Shown here: positions 20,940 to 31,256 of the stretch, piece by piece
Layout of the letters: the number at the start of each line of letters is the position of its first letter
Numbering within the stretch: the stretch's first letter is position 1
Source of the DNA: Odiellus spinosus
Lineage: Eukaryota > Arthropoda > Arachnida > Opiliones > Phalangiidae
Assembly: GCA_963920705.1 (NCBI GenBank)
Contig: OY987225.1
Span: 3,112,501-3,176,500 of the forward strand
DNA length: 64,000 nt
Direction of reading: 5' to 3'
Made by a program: the position numbers and the translations under genes
Notes under the pieces: generated by a model
Seen by the model: the letters and a program-made list of their open reading frames with translations, nothing else
Database searches by the model: none
Told to the model about the DNA's origin: nothing

Positions 20940-21400
20940 GCGAATCACTATGAATCAATGCGAATCACTATGAATCAATGCGAATCACTATGAATCCATG
21001 CGAATCACTATGAATCAATGCGAATCACTATGAATCAACGAAAATCACTATGAATCAATGCGAATCACTATGAATCCATGCGAATCACTATGAATCAATG
21101 CGAATCACTATGAATCAACGAAAATCACTATGAATCAATGCGAATCACTATGAATCAAAGCGAATCACTATGAATCCATGCGAATCACTATGAATCAATG
21201 CGAATCACTATGAATCAACGAAAATCACTATGAATCAATGCGAATCACTATGAATCCATGCGAATCACTATGAATCAATGCGAATCACTATGAATCCACG
21301 AAAATCACTATGAATCAATGCGAATCACTATGAAATCACGGAAAATCAAATGCAATTATGACCAATCAAATGAATTCATAGATAATCACTTGAAATCTGG
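20940..21400. repeat. 20-bp tandem array with 80-bp higher-order pattern
   Basis: About twenty copies of CGAATCACTATGAATCAATG lie from 20,940 to 21,340, followed by decayed units to about 21,400. Variant units alternate regularly: the CCATG-ending form recurs at roughly 20,996, 21,076, 21,176 and 21,256, and the AAAATC-starting form follows two units later. This gives an 80-bp, in one case 100-bp, higher-order unit. Confidence 0.95.
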
Positions 21401-21829
21401 AATCAGGTGTACAAATTTTTCAATAGTGGTTAGCCTTCGATCGGGACTGTTTTTAATTTAATAAAATTTAATCTCTCGGGCAAGTTAGGCAAACAAATAA
21501 AATAATAAACAAAAAAGACCGCCTGAAAAAAGCTTTATTTGAAAAAACATTTTCACTATTTAGCGCAGTTTATAGACAATATAAAAAATAAGTGTAACTG
21601 TAATTGAAAACGTTACTCGGGGAAGTTACTTAGAATTGTCTCAAGTAAGGAAATATTTTTCATAGTCCTTGAGGCTGAGTAAATAGTGTCCCCTTAAATA
21701 GTGTTTACCGTTTGTTTTTCGCAAAACCGCTCACTTCCCCCATAACATCTGACGAAATGACGAACCGTTTGCCAACCTTATTTGATAGAAACCAACTCAT
21801 TTACTATTAAAAGGAGGCTATTTTACGAA
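21401..21829. other. AT-rich spacer
   Basis: No coding, repeat or RNA feature recognised. Confidence 0.4.
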
Positions 21830-23476
21830 AACTCATAACTTTATTAAAATTAATAATGAAAACCGGGGTGTTGTATAACGACACCTGTCGCGGCGACACA
21901 ACGTTTCGAATCTAACGAGATTCTTTGTCAAGTGTAACAGATATCGAGTCTATTAGCTTATTTATAACATTTAAAACATCGTTAATATTATTTAATCAAT
22001 GACGTCACGTTTCTAATATAATATGTCCTATGTCGGGGAATCAGTGTTATCTATTGGGTAGTCTATATTCCAAATGGGTGAAAGTTCACCTTCTTTATCA
22101 AAGTTAAGGGAACCTGATTTTTTAATTAGAATTTTTTCTGCTATTTTACGTTTAAATGTATGTTTTTCTGAGTGTATAATCTTTTTATTTTGAAAATTTA
22201 TAATATGGCCTGTTTTTTTAGTGTGATATGATAAGCTATTATTTTGATCTAAATTTTTTATTGCGCGTTGGTGTTCTTTTATTCTGGTGTTAACGGGTCG
22301 AATTGTTTCTCCGACATAGGACTTGGGGCATACTCCGCAGGGGATTTGATAAATGACTCCATCTGGGTTTATTTTATAATTATTTTGATTAATTACGTTT
22401 TTTGTAGGATTTTTATACATATTTTTTAAAGTTTTTCCTTTTTGATATACTATTTTGACATTAATATTTTTTAGTTTACGTTCGAGTGCTAAGTTTGAAT
22501 TTCCTAGATAAGGTAACTTTAAGTATACAAATTGTTGTTCAGCAGGTTGGGGTTTACAAAAATGTAGGTTGGAGTTGTTACGTGCGTGTTGTATCAGTTT
22601 ATTGGGGTAACCGCTAGTTTTTAATTGTTTGTCAATGGTGTCCTTGTCTGTTGTATTATTAAAGTTATATTTATTTATTCGTTTATGCATGTTTATGGCT
22701 AAATTAGATTTAATTTTATAGGGTTGAAAAGATCTGAAATTAAGGAACCGGGCAGCGTGTGTAATTTTTTGAAATAGTTGGGTTTTTATAGGGTAACCAT
22801 TTAGGTTTGTAATTTTGATATCTAAAAAATTTATATTTTGATTAGTTTGTTCTTCGAATGTGAATTGGATGTTGGGGTCATAAGTGTTTAAGATTTCTAA
22901 AATACTATTGGGGTTAACCTTAATGATTGAGGACAGGACATCATCGACAAATCTGTACCAAAATAAGATTTTGGGGTTATGGTCAAACAAAAATTTTGTT
23001 TCAAAGTGTTGCATATACATATTGGCTAGTAATGGGGAAAGTGGTCCGCCCATGGGTAGGCCATTAACTTGTTTATATATAACGCCATCAAATTCAAAGA
23101 ATGTTGAATCAATACATAATTCAATCGCACATAAGATGTCCATGAGGCTTAATTTAGTGCATGGTTTCCAATCGATATTGTTTTTGAGATTTAATTTTAG
23201 GATTTGTAGTACCCCTGTGATAGGGATACTACCGAAAAGATTAACTACGTCGAAGCTTACGAGTTTATTGTCTTTTAAATCAATTTTGTTTAAACGGTTA
23301 ATAATGTCTTCACTATTTTTGATTACATGTTCGTTGGGTGGGATAGCTATGTTTAAAATTGGGATTAAGTATTTTGAGAGTTTATAAGCTGAAAGACTGA
23401 CGTTCAATATCGTCAAGGCAAACAATCTTCCATCGCCTTTCCAAGATCCAGAATCATTTGGTATAATTAATGAATT
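21830..23476 (-). mobile_element. Penelope-like element, 5'-truncated
   Basis: It comprises the single long coding frame described separately plus a 3' non-coding part (21,830-22,027). The minus-strand 3' part has a 6-bp stem with a 4-nt loop (GAATCT-CGTT-AGATTC) followed directly by GAAAC. This is reminiscent of stem II and the GAAA side of the hammerhead ribozymes known in Penelope-like elements, but the CUGANGA core is not intact. The 5' end breaks off before the usual N-terminal part. Terminal repeats are not resolved. Confidence 0.75.
22028..23476 (-). CDS. Penelope-like reverse transcriptase with GIY-YIG endonuclease
   Basis: The open frame runs uninterrupted from about 23,476 to the stop at 22,028. 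Counted from the TTG codon at 23,425, it has the RT motifs FDVVNLFGSIP (about 58-68), GLPMGGPLSPLLANM (122-136) and YRFVDDVL (157-164, the catalytic DD), then NFLDIKI. A GIY-YIG nuclease follows from about 356 (GVIYQIPCGVCPKSYVGET, with R and E of IRPVNTRIKEH). The RT-then-GIY-YIG order is diagnostic of canonical Penelope-like retroelements, which prime reverse transcription at nicked targets. The N-terminus is missing, and a stop lies just upstream. Everything retained appears intact, so this is a fairly young copy but probably cannot act alone. Confidence 0.93.
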   Translation of the reverse strand, partial: NSLIIPNDSGSWKGDGRLFALTILNVSLSAYKLSKYLIPILNIAIPPNEHVIKNSEDIINRLNKIDLKDNKLVSFDVVNLFGSIPITGVLQILKLNLKNNIDWKPCTKLSLMDILCAIELCIDSTFFEFDGVIYKQVNGLPMGGPLSPLLANMYMQHFETKFLFDHNPKILFWYRFVDDVLSSIIKVNPNSILEILNTYDPNIQFTFEEQTNQNINFLDIKITNLNGYPIKTQLFQKITHAARFLNFRSFQPYKIKSNLAINMHKRINKYNFNNTTDKDTIDKQLKTSGYPNKLIQHARNNSNLHFCKPQPAEQQFVYLKLPYLGNSNLALERKLKNINVKIVYQKGKTLKNMYKNPTKNVINQNNYKINPDGVIYQIPCGVCPKSYVGETIRPVNTRIKEHQRAIKNLDQNNSLSYHTKKTGHIINFQNKKIIHSEKHTFKRKIAEKILIKKSGSLNFDKEGELSPIWNIDYPIDNTDSPT

Positions 23477-23946
23477 CTAATTAACGACTTTAAGAACATA
23501 TTTTTTCTGGTCAAACCCTGAAACTCTTATGGATAATAGCAAAATCCCTAGTGGACGTGCAATCTTCATGATTGCACGTCCACTTGGTGGACCATAGTAC
23601 TACAAGTTAATAGACAAAAAAACCAACGATCTAAGTACCATGCTCATTCAAAATTTAGCGTGTCTTAGAAAAGTTATTATTATTATTTAGCCAAAATTTG
23701 CGTGGCGTTAATTTTCAAGCTTGGTGTAGTTTTTCGATCGCAAATGAAATTAAGTCGTTAGCCCTACAAATAACTATTAATTGTTGAATATTTATTAAAG
23801 AAAGAAATGTCAAAAATGACAGTCGTAAAAAGTATAGGCATATGTATATAAGTAGTGAGACCCCTGAACCAGTAACATATTGTTGCACGCGTATTATTTC
23901 ATGACCTTACGATTTTTATAATTATTATGAAAATTTATTGTTTTAG
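23477..23946. other. Spacer with a perfect 15-bp hairpin; start of syt exon context
   Basis: A hairpin with perfect 15-bp arms (AGTGGACGTGCAATC and its complement) and 5-nt loop TTCAT sits at 23,550-23,584. The rest is AT-rich intron-like DNA ending in the pyrimidine tract and TTTTAG acceptor of the next exon. Confidence 0.6.
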
Positions 23947-24341
23947 CTCCGCGCCTGAGTGTTCTTCTGTTCCGAAATGGAAAACTCGTCAAGAAAAAGA
24001 AGACTAGTACTCGACCAGGGACGGTCAACCCATCCTTCAATGAAACGCTAACATTCGACGTGCCGCCGGTAGAGTTGGACAAGGTTATCTTTCTGATCGT
24101 CGTCAGTCATCGCGAACAGCAGGATGTGAGCTCTCCCGAGAGTCCAACTAGTCCGGAAGACGCCAGTTGTAACACTTCACCAACAGCCTCGACGTGCGGT
24201 TCCGCCAAGAAGGATAAACACATTGGGCAGCTAGTCATCGGAGCTACAAGCTCGAATAGGAACGTCACGACCTTTCACCATTGGAATGCTATGAAACAAG
24301 CTCCGAGAAAGCAGGTCACTCAGTGGCATACTCTCAGATAA
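23947..24341 (+). CDS. Synaptotagmin-family protein, terminal exon (C2B domain)
   Basis: After a TTGTTTTAG acceptor the frame (two bases entering) encodes PRLSVLLFRNGKLVKKKKTS, GTVNPSFNETLTFDVPP and ELDKVIFLIVVSHRE. A Ser/Pro/Thr-rich insert of about 30 residues follows, then KDKHIGQLVIGA, FHHWNAMKQAPRKQVTQ and WHTLR before the stop. The polybasic strand, NPSFNETLTFDVP, the HW..M...PR block and the C-terminal WHxL motif identify a synaptotagmin-type C2B domain, a membrane-trafficking module. The loop-3 Asp residues normally used for calcium (V-D-Y-D type) are replaced by VVSHREQQD, so this C2B is probably calcium-independent. The long Ser-rich loop is unusual. Upstream exons are not recognised in the window. 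Confidence 0.88.
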
Positions 24342-26074
24342 TTACCGGGAGTTTTAAGCGGAATTACGCGTTGTATACTAATTTTATTTTACTTTCAAGA
24401 TTCCACATGCCAGTGAAAATTTATATAGTTAATGTCTCATTGACGTTAGCTTTTAACCTAAAATTATTAAGGGAAGAGAGAAGATACATTAGGAGCGTTA
24501 CATTTCAAACATAATTGAAACTAACTAATAATTCTCGTAAATTTGAGCCCACTAAGTCTAATAAGAATATTAAATTATCCGCAGCTAATCACGTTTTATC
24601 CGTTTGAAAACGAATTTAGGCTTAACGGGTTTAAATTATCGAAGGTGATCGTTAACTGCAATTTAAAGAGTAAACAATGGCGAGTGTTCAATATGTTTTC
24701 GAGAATAATGTATCGCTCATAATTGATGGTTATTAGTATTCCTTACCTCTTTAGTAAATCCACGCGAGAAAGGTTGTTAGATTTGAAATCCTTTTAAATA
24801 TACTTTACTTTACAAAAGGGAAATGATCGTTGTAAACTCTATACATCTTCGTTCGAAATTAAATTTCAGTACAAGCTTGTAAAAATATCCTCTCGCTGGT
24901 TTAGCTAGTTCGTCCCTATGAAGGGTGTACCGAAAGAGAATCAGTTTAGTGCAACTTGCCCGAACGTCTTTTGCGCTGCTGAAAAACCTCGAGAGCCAGA
25001 TATAAATTTAATTTTACAGTTTCGGACAGACTATCGCCGCACGTCGGTTAAAAACTACAGCGCATTGGTGGTGATCTCCTTCGCCAGACCATTATTCATT
25101 CCCCTTGAGACCGAAATAGAGATGATGGAAACGATTAATTTATCTGCCAATTATTTTATAATTTTAAATATTTTCTGTGATAGTATTTATCTAGTCAAAT
25201 AGTTTTCGAACGCTTATCATTTCCAGTAGTCGGAATATTTTTATCTGAACACATTTGAAATAAGTAACTGTAACCAATTTTAAATTGATTAAGATTATTG
25301 ATAACTAATCAATTTAAAAAAATGTAAATCGGTAAATACAATATAATTGTAATTTTATATCAATTTACTGTCATTTGTTTTATTCGAATAGAAAAATAGT
25401 CCTGTAGGCTGAGCAAGACATTTACCAGGACAGAATCATTTTAAAATTTCCACACGAATAAAAGCTAGGTTTTCTCTAATATCTAACATCAATGGCCATA
25501 AGATATACTTGTCTTGTACATGGGGAAATTTTACCCTGATATAGTTTTTGTTTAACTATTTATTCTCAGAATATTTTACAAATTCGAGGAAACCTAGAAT
25601 GGACACCAATCTTAATTGATAAAGATGAATAACAAATATATGTGCTCCTGCATTTAGAGATGATCCAAGCAACAGTTGAAAATAATAAACGAAAACTTTA
25701 TTGTAAAAAAAAATCACAATAATGCATTTATTCCATCGCAGGGAAATTAATATATTGACACACAAGTGAAAGAAATATTTTGCGCCCCTTAAAAATCAAC
25801 AAAATTGACGAATAGTACGAAACTAAATGACGCAACCCAATAGTTTCTGCAATGGAAACATTAATATTACCTTAGAGGAGACAAGTATATAAAAATATGG
25901 CCTGTACATGGCGTCTCAAATATTTACCAATAATTTAGTATTTTAAAACACTTGGCCTCGACAGTTTGCCTTCTCCATGTAAGGGGGACGTAGACAGTCT
26001 TGTGCCTGGCCGGTATCTATTTTTATATTATCTCTGAGATGGAATAAAATTCTTCGGATGCAATTGATCGATTC
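24342..26074. other. 3' flank of the synaptotagmin exon, AT-rich
   Basis: Likely 3' UTR at the start, then AT-rich DNA up to the 35-bp minisatellite. Short frames here (for example 24,918-25,202) lack any recognisable motif. The left boundary of the inverted arm lies near 26,075. Confidence 0.4.
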
Positions 26075-26530
26075 AAAAATGATGGAATACAGGTCCATTT
26101 GATCGAATCCCAAATGATGGACAAGTGTTCCATTTGATCGAATGCAAATGATGGACAATGGGTCCATTTGATCGAATCAAAAATGATGGACAATGGGTCC
26201 ATTTGATCGAATCCCAAATGATGGACATGGGATCCATTTGATCGAATCAAAAACGATGGAAAAGAGGTCTATTTTATCGAATCCAAAATGATGGACAATG
26301 GGTCCATTTGATCGAATCCCCAATGATGGGCAAGGGGTCCATTTGATCGAATCAAAAATGATGGAAAAGAGGTCCATTTGATCGAATCCCAAATGATGGA
26401 CAAGGGATCCATTTGATTGAATCAAAAATGATGGACAAGGGAGCATTTGATCGATTCCTAAATGATGGACGATAAAAGTGGTTCTTTTGATCGAATATCA
26501 AATGATCGACAAAGGTCCATTTGATCTAAT
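26075..26530 (+). repeat. 35-bp minisatellite (outer end of the left arm)
   Basis: Units of 35 bp (for example GGTCCATTTGATCGAATCAA followed by AAATGATGGACAAtG) are repeated about 13 times with moderate divergence. Each unit holds the imperfect palindrome TTTGATCGAATCAAA. The inverted counterpart is at 63,345-64,000. Confidence 0.95.
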
Positions 26531-27118
26531 TCCAATCGATGTCGATCAAATAGGATTGAAGAAAATATGCTTGGCCATAATTTGGGACTCGATCAAACTG
26601 GTCCGTTGTTGATCGATAAAGAGTCAATCAAATATGTCTACTCCAATAAACTTGATCCTGATTTTAATTAAACAAAACATGACTGAAACTTTGCTAAGAG
26701 TGATGATTTCCTTAGACTACCGTTTTTTTCTATGTGAATTTTCTTCAGATAAACAACTAACCCAATGAATATTACAACTTATTCCAAAATTTACGTGAAA
26801 CCTTTTTTTCCGAAGTTTCATTTTTCTGTAACAAGTTCAAAAAAATATGTAATTTATATTATTCACTTACTTCTCCCTTTGTGATCAGTATAACATGGTA
26901 CAACTAAAATTAAAAATGTTAAGTATAGGTTCATCAACTATAAGTAGTACATTTAATTTCCAGCAAAATTCGGATATTTTAAATTCCCATAACAATATAG
27001 AAAAATAATCGTGAAAAAATTCATGTAAACGTTCAACTTGCATGTAGATTTTATAAGTGAATCATTTGTCTTTAATAATTTAGTGTTTTTTTCTTTTATC
27101 GCAAAAAGATCCATTTTT

Positions 27119-27456
27119 ACGTGGAGTGATGACGTCATCGCTCAACGTTTTAAAAAGAGCGCTCGAAATACAGATGTAGTTGGGGGAAGGAACGTAGCTT
27201 TCAGCGCGTTTACTCCCCTTCGCGTCGCTCCTAAAAAAGGGCACGTCGTGGCGTGGCGTCGCGTTGTTGTTCTACCTTCTTTCTCGACAATTGAGAGTTA
27301 CGGGAGCTTATATAGATGCAGAGACCCTGGCGCCATCTGCCGCGGACGTACGAAGAATCCTTTCTCCATTTATTTATTTTTTGATTTATTTTTTGCGCGG
27401 GTAAGAATTACATTTTTACGCGGTTACCGAGTACTCGATTGACCATCACTCCACGT
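27119..27456. mobile_element. Short TIR element in the left arm
   Basis: 13-bp perfect TIRs ACGTGGAGTGATG / CATCACTCCACGT enclose 338 bp with a GC-rich middle. The left TIR runs into TGACGTCA-type sequence. A TSD is not clear. The same element occupies 62,408-62,746 in the right arm, so it predates the arm duplication. Confidence 0.75.
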
Positions 27457-28317
27457 TTATCTAGACTGTCTGGATACCTCTTGTTATTATTTTTGTGATA
27501 CAAATATTGGAAAGATTTAAATTATAATGTAATTACATTTTTTGAGGTGAGAAGAAACTTTATTTTTATAATTGTGAAACATTGTACCATATTAACGATG
27601 AATGTTGGTAGTTTCACACTCATACCGTAACTAATCAATATTTGACGCGTTCTTAGGTATTAGTTCTAGTAATCTATTTCTTGGCGTAATTAAAATTGAT
27701 CAAGATATCTTAAGAGAGCGAATAGAGTCACGTTTACCTTCGTAAATAATTTGATACCGTCCGTTTTTAATTGATTTTGATTATTAAGTATTTAAAACCC
27801 AAACCTTATCAGAAAAGTGGCCTAATTAAAAATTTATGTATGGATATATAGAATATATTTTCATTGTACCTAAAAAATAATACGTAGTATCGGCAATTTC
27901 AACCACATAAATCAGTTAGAGAACAGCGTAAAAACCATCAGGTAGTAAACGATTAAAAATATCAGTTAAGATCTAAGAGAGTTGAAATATGTTATGCTAT
28001 TAATTTTACTTAAAATTAGATGAATAATCTTATTTTATAAAAGTTGGTATACAAATTATAAAAATTTATAGGCAATTGCATACCTCCAGGTATGACAATT
28101 GTTGATTTTTTCAACTAATTTGTACCACTTGTGAGTCATTTTTAAATTGGAATTTATTATAGTTGTTAAAAAGTCTATTAACAGTGCGACAAATTAGGTC
28201 TTTCCTATGAACTAAATTTGTCGGTCTAAAACAGAGACAGTGACTACTATAATAGACGAATTCGGAATTGAAGAGGAACTTGCAGGGGCAGCCTCCATTG
28301 CAGTACACTCTTTACGC

Positions 28318-28520
28318 GCCGAGATGTTGTAGTTCCCATTCTGATCCTATTCTGATTGGCTACGCTATGACGAGAGAGACAAACTAGGCGATCGATAATT
28401 CCTCCCCTCTACGCGTTTCCCATAGCAACGGGTGTAATGCGTGGATAGGTACGAGAGCGAGAGATAGAGTGAGGGGCAGGTGCGCCATCTATCGCGATAA
28501 TTCATCATTATATTTGTACT
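28318..28520 (-). promoter_or_regulatory. Promoter-like GC-rich block in the left arm (candidate)
   Basis: On the minus strand this block has GAGAG/CTCTCT-type runs, an X-box-like GTTTCC-CAT-AGCAAC (one position off the RFX consensus), an inverted CCAAT box (AGCCAATCAG), and downstream an ATG in good context (ACTGCAATGGAGG, near 28,297). The features suggest an old promoter and first exon, pointing outward from the satellite core. There is no evidence of activity. Confidence 0.3.
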
Positions 28521-29339
28521 TAGCCCCTAGAAGTTGGTTTATGAGTATGGACAGTCCGAATTCGTCAATTAAAACTGAAAACACTGAAAGACCAGGACAA
28601 TGTATTTTGTGATTAATAAATTATAACATAAAAAACATATTTAAAACACAAAATATATAAACGTTCATCACTTTGTTCCATTTGGAATAAAGTGCTAGTT
28701 TTTTTGATATTCATTAACAATTAAATATACGTATGTATATAGTTTATTATTAACTAAAAAGGCATAACTGAGATATGTTAGTTTTAACTACAGTATTATG
28801 TTTACTCTTTATTTCTTTATGTTTAATTTTCAATCTTTTCCAACATGGATTTTATCTGGTATTTTCAGGCTTGGACGTGATTCCGTCATATTTCGTTATT
28901 TTATTAATATTTATTTGGATAATCAAACTCTATTCGCTCCCACTACGCGGGCCCGTAACCACCGAGGGGGCCCAGCTCCCTCTATAAAAATTGTGCCACC
29001 TCAACAAAATTAAGTGCACCCTCAAGTGTTCGAATTTTAAGTATTAAAATGCACTAGTGTCGTTCTCCTTGACCTTAATAACCTTATTCCCGCAGTCCCA
29101 GTAAGAGTGGTGCCTTCTTATACTTATTTTTGCTTGTAGATGAAGCTGCAATATTATTGGCTCGCTAGTTGCTAACGGGGATGAAAGGGGTCTTTTTCTG
29201 GCAAGCTTGTATCTCCGTCGTATGACTCGTATCTATCTAAGGGTATATGACTGTTAGTAATAGCCTTTCCTTTTTAATTTTTTTAAATTTAATAACACGC
29301 TAAAGTTGTCGATAAATCATAAAGAATGGTGACGATTTG

Positions 29340-29775
29340 TACGAAAAAAATTACAGTCCCTTTTCATCGATTCTTCTACTTAGACCTATCCGGGTAGTTA
29401 ATATTTCAGGAAAAATATCCCTATGATTTTAAAAATTAAACTAGATCCAGATTTCACTGATCTGTCCCTCCAACAAATCGTGTAACGCCCTGCCTTCAAG
29501 CGATCAAAATACTCGTGGCACGTGACATGTCATGCGCAATTAAATCGCGCGATGTGACAAACGTGGAGCGTGACATACAGCATGCGACAAGTATTTTGTT
29601 CGTTGGAAGGCATGACGTTACGCGATTGGTTGGAGGGAGATATTAGTGAAATCTGAATCTATTTTGATTTTTAAAATCATTGAAGTATATTTCTTGAATG
29701 ATTAACTACGCAGCTAGGTCTTATAATTAGTAGACTAATCGATAAAAAATCATGTGATTTTACTCTTCACGCTCC
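29340..29775. mobile_element. Palindromic MITE, complete copy (left arm)
   Basis: The two halves, meeting near 29,545, are inverted complements at moderate divergence. Both contain TCCCTCCAAC, CAGATTTCACT and GATTTTAAAAAT in mirrored order. Arms are about 200 bp. The right arm (60,200-60,545) retains only about half of the palindrome plus the centre. Confidence 0.75.
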
Positions 29776-30608
29776 CTAACCGTATAAGCCTACGTTAAAC
29801 ATTTAACCGGAGAATTAGATTTGGATGTATTTTAAATAGAAAAGCTTCGCTGATTTCCTTTGTAAGACCAATATTTCATTTATACATGGATGATTAAAAC
29901 ATACTAATAATATACTGCTTTTCGATATGTATGCTCAATTTATCATATATACCCAAAAATTACGTAGCGTTGTTCTATAATTAGGTTGTAAAAGTTACTT
30001 TAAAAACTGATATTTGACTTGGTTATTGGTTATAGTAAAAATTGGTATCTCACGGTGCCTAATTGCGCCCCCTCCGAACTCTACATAAACATCCTGGTTA
30101 CGGGTCCGTCCGATAGTTTGTTCGATAGTCGTTCAAATAATGTCGAATGTCTAAAGTTAACGTTCACTCGTAACTTTAAAAATTAAAACGTCTTTATCAA
30201 AATAGTGCGCTGGAAGGCGATCTGGTGCTGCAGCGTAATTTTTGACATGATTTACATAAAAGTAACTAAAAAAGTATTTAAAACTATAGTAAAATCAGTC
30301 GAGCTTAGAGAATTACTTGTAATCGAGTTAACTATAGAAAATATTGAATATTTTTCAGGTTTCAAAATGTATGATTTTCAGAGTCTAAACTTTTCTGCGT
30401 TATACATTATTGAGAAATTAGAGATGACATTGGTCTGTAGTATGAATTTTACTTTTGTAATGAAGGAACTAGATCCGTTATCTAGAGAATGAAGTCGTAT
30501 AAAATAATTCTTATACATATGAATTGTCTGTTTATTTTTATACTATAAAATAGGTGGATATAGCAAGAACTCGAAATCGGATAAACTCAATAATAAATTA
30601 CGCTTAAC

Positions 30609-30638
30609 ATTTTATAAAACGCGCGCGCTTTATAAAAT
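30609..30638. repeat. Palindrome of two TATAAA blocks around a CG-only core
   Basis: ATTTTATAAA and TTTATAAAAT face each other across ACGCGCGCGC. The mirrored copy is at about 59,351-59,384 with small changes. It could act as a divergent TATA pair or simply as an extrudable palindrome. Confidence 0.6.
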
Positions 30639-30811
30639 ACCACCTAAACCGTATTTTACCATTGAATATACGTTTATTAATGCACGTTAAGTGTTCATCC
30701 GCACAAAATTCATTTCTTAACTCTTTAACGGCGCCACGAACGAAAAAAGGTCATACAACATTTTCGTCTTAAAATGAACCATAGAACCCAATGTAGCTCG
30801 ATCCTACCAAC

Positions 30812-31256
30812 ATTTTCGAAACACCCTGTATAATAAGGTATAGGTTTCAATTTGAATTATTTTGCTGAAAATAAATTCGCAAATTTTTTTACCCGAACCT
30901 ATAACTTGTATACTTTTCTAAAATGATAAATTGCAATTTTTAAGCAAACTGATAATGGGGCAATTCTCGAACTTTTTTATCGTTCACCCGCATACGATAA
31001 CTCCGATTTTATCATAAATGTGATAAGTTATCAAAAAACGGTATTCTCTAACTTCCAAACGTTAAATGGTCGAGCGCGAGATAAGATAACCACCCGATAA
31101 CTTAACAACAGGGTATTTGCTGTCGATAACTCTTATAGAACGATGAAAAACATCCATAATTTCTATAATTCAGCGTTTTTAGATAATTTTTAGACTTGAT
31201 AGGCGTAAATAAACAAATACTAGTAAAAATGCGCGTTTGAATTTCGCAAAAAAATT
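30812..31256. other. Unmatched spacer between the left arm and the satellite
   Basis: It begins with CAACATTTTCGAAACACCCTG, resembling a common insect transposon terminus, and continues as AT-rich DNA with GATAA-rich words. It has no counterpart at the right arm, whose inner spacer (59,060-59,187) differs. Confidence 0.5.

Larger units (their letters stand above)
26075..30811 (+). repeat. Left arm of a giant inverted repeat
   Basis: The reverse complement of this stretch is found at 59,188-64,000. Matching landmarks in mirrored order are the 35-bp minisatellite, the 13-bp-TIR element (27,119/62,746), the GC-rich block (28,318-28,500/61,365-61,550), several frames, the palindromic MITE and the ATTTTATAAA block. 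Three compared frames differ by only 0/65, 1/71 and 1/95 residues. Similarity stops sharply at 30,811 on the inner side. No transposase or other protein is recognised in the arm. Confidence 0.95.

Noticed and set aside
22884-23387. 167-codon plus-strand frame
   Set aside because: Antisense shadow of the Penelope-like reverse transcriptase frame.
24918-25202. 94-codon frame downstream of the synaptotagmin exon
   Set aside because: No motif or splice context. It lies in probable 3' flanking DNA.
26023-26446. Frames with HHLGFDQMDPLSII repeats
   Set aside because: Translations of the 35-bp minisatellite in shifting frames, mirrored at 63,439-63,862.
28775-29013. Two overlapping frames of about 70 codons in both arms
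   Set aside because: Hydrophobic low-complexity translation of AT-rich DNA. Conservation matches the arm as a whole.
30205-30492. 95-codon frame present in both arms (mirror at 59,499-59,786)
   Set aside because: No recognisable domain. The conservation is explained by the recent arm duplication, since flanking non-coding DNA is equally similar.
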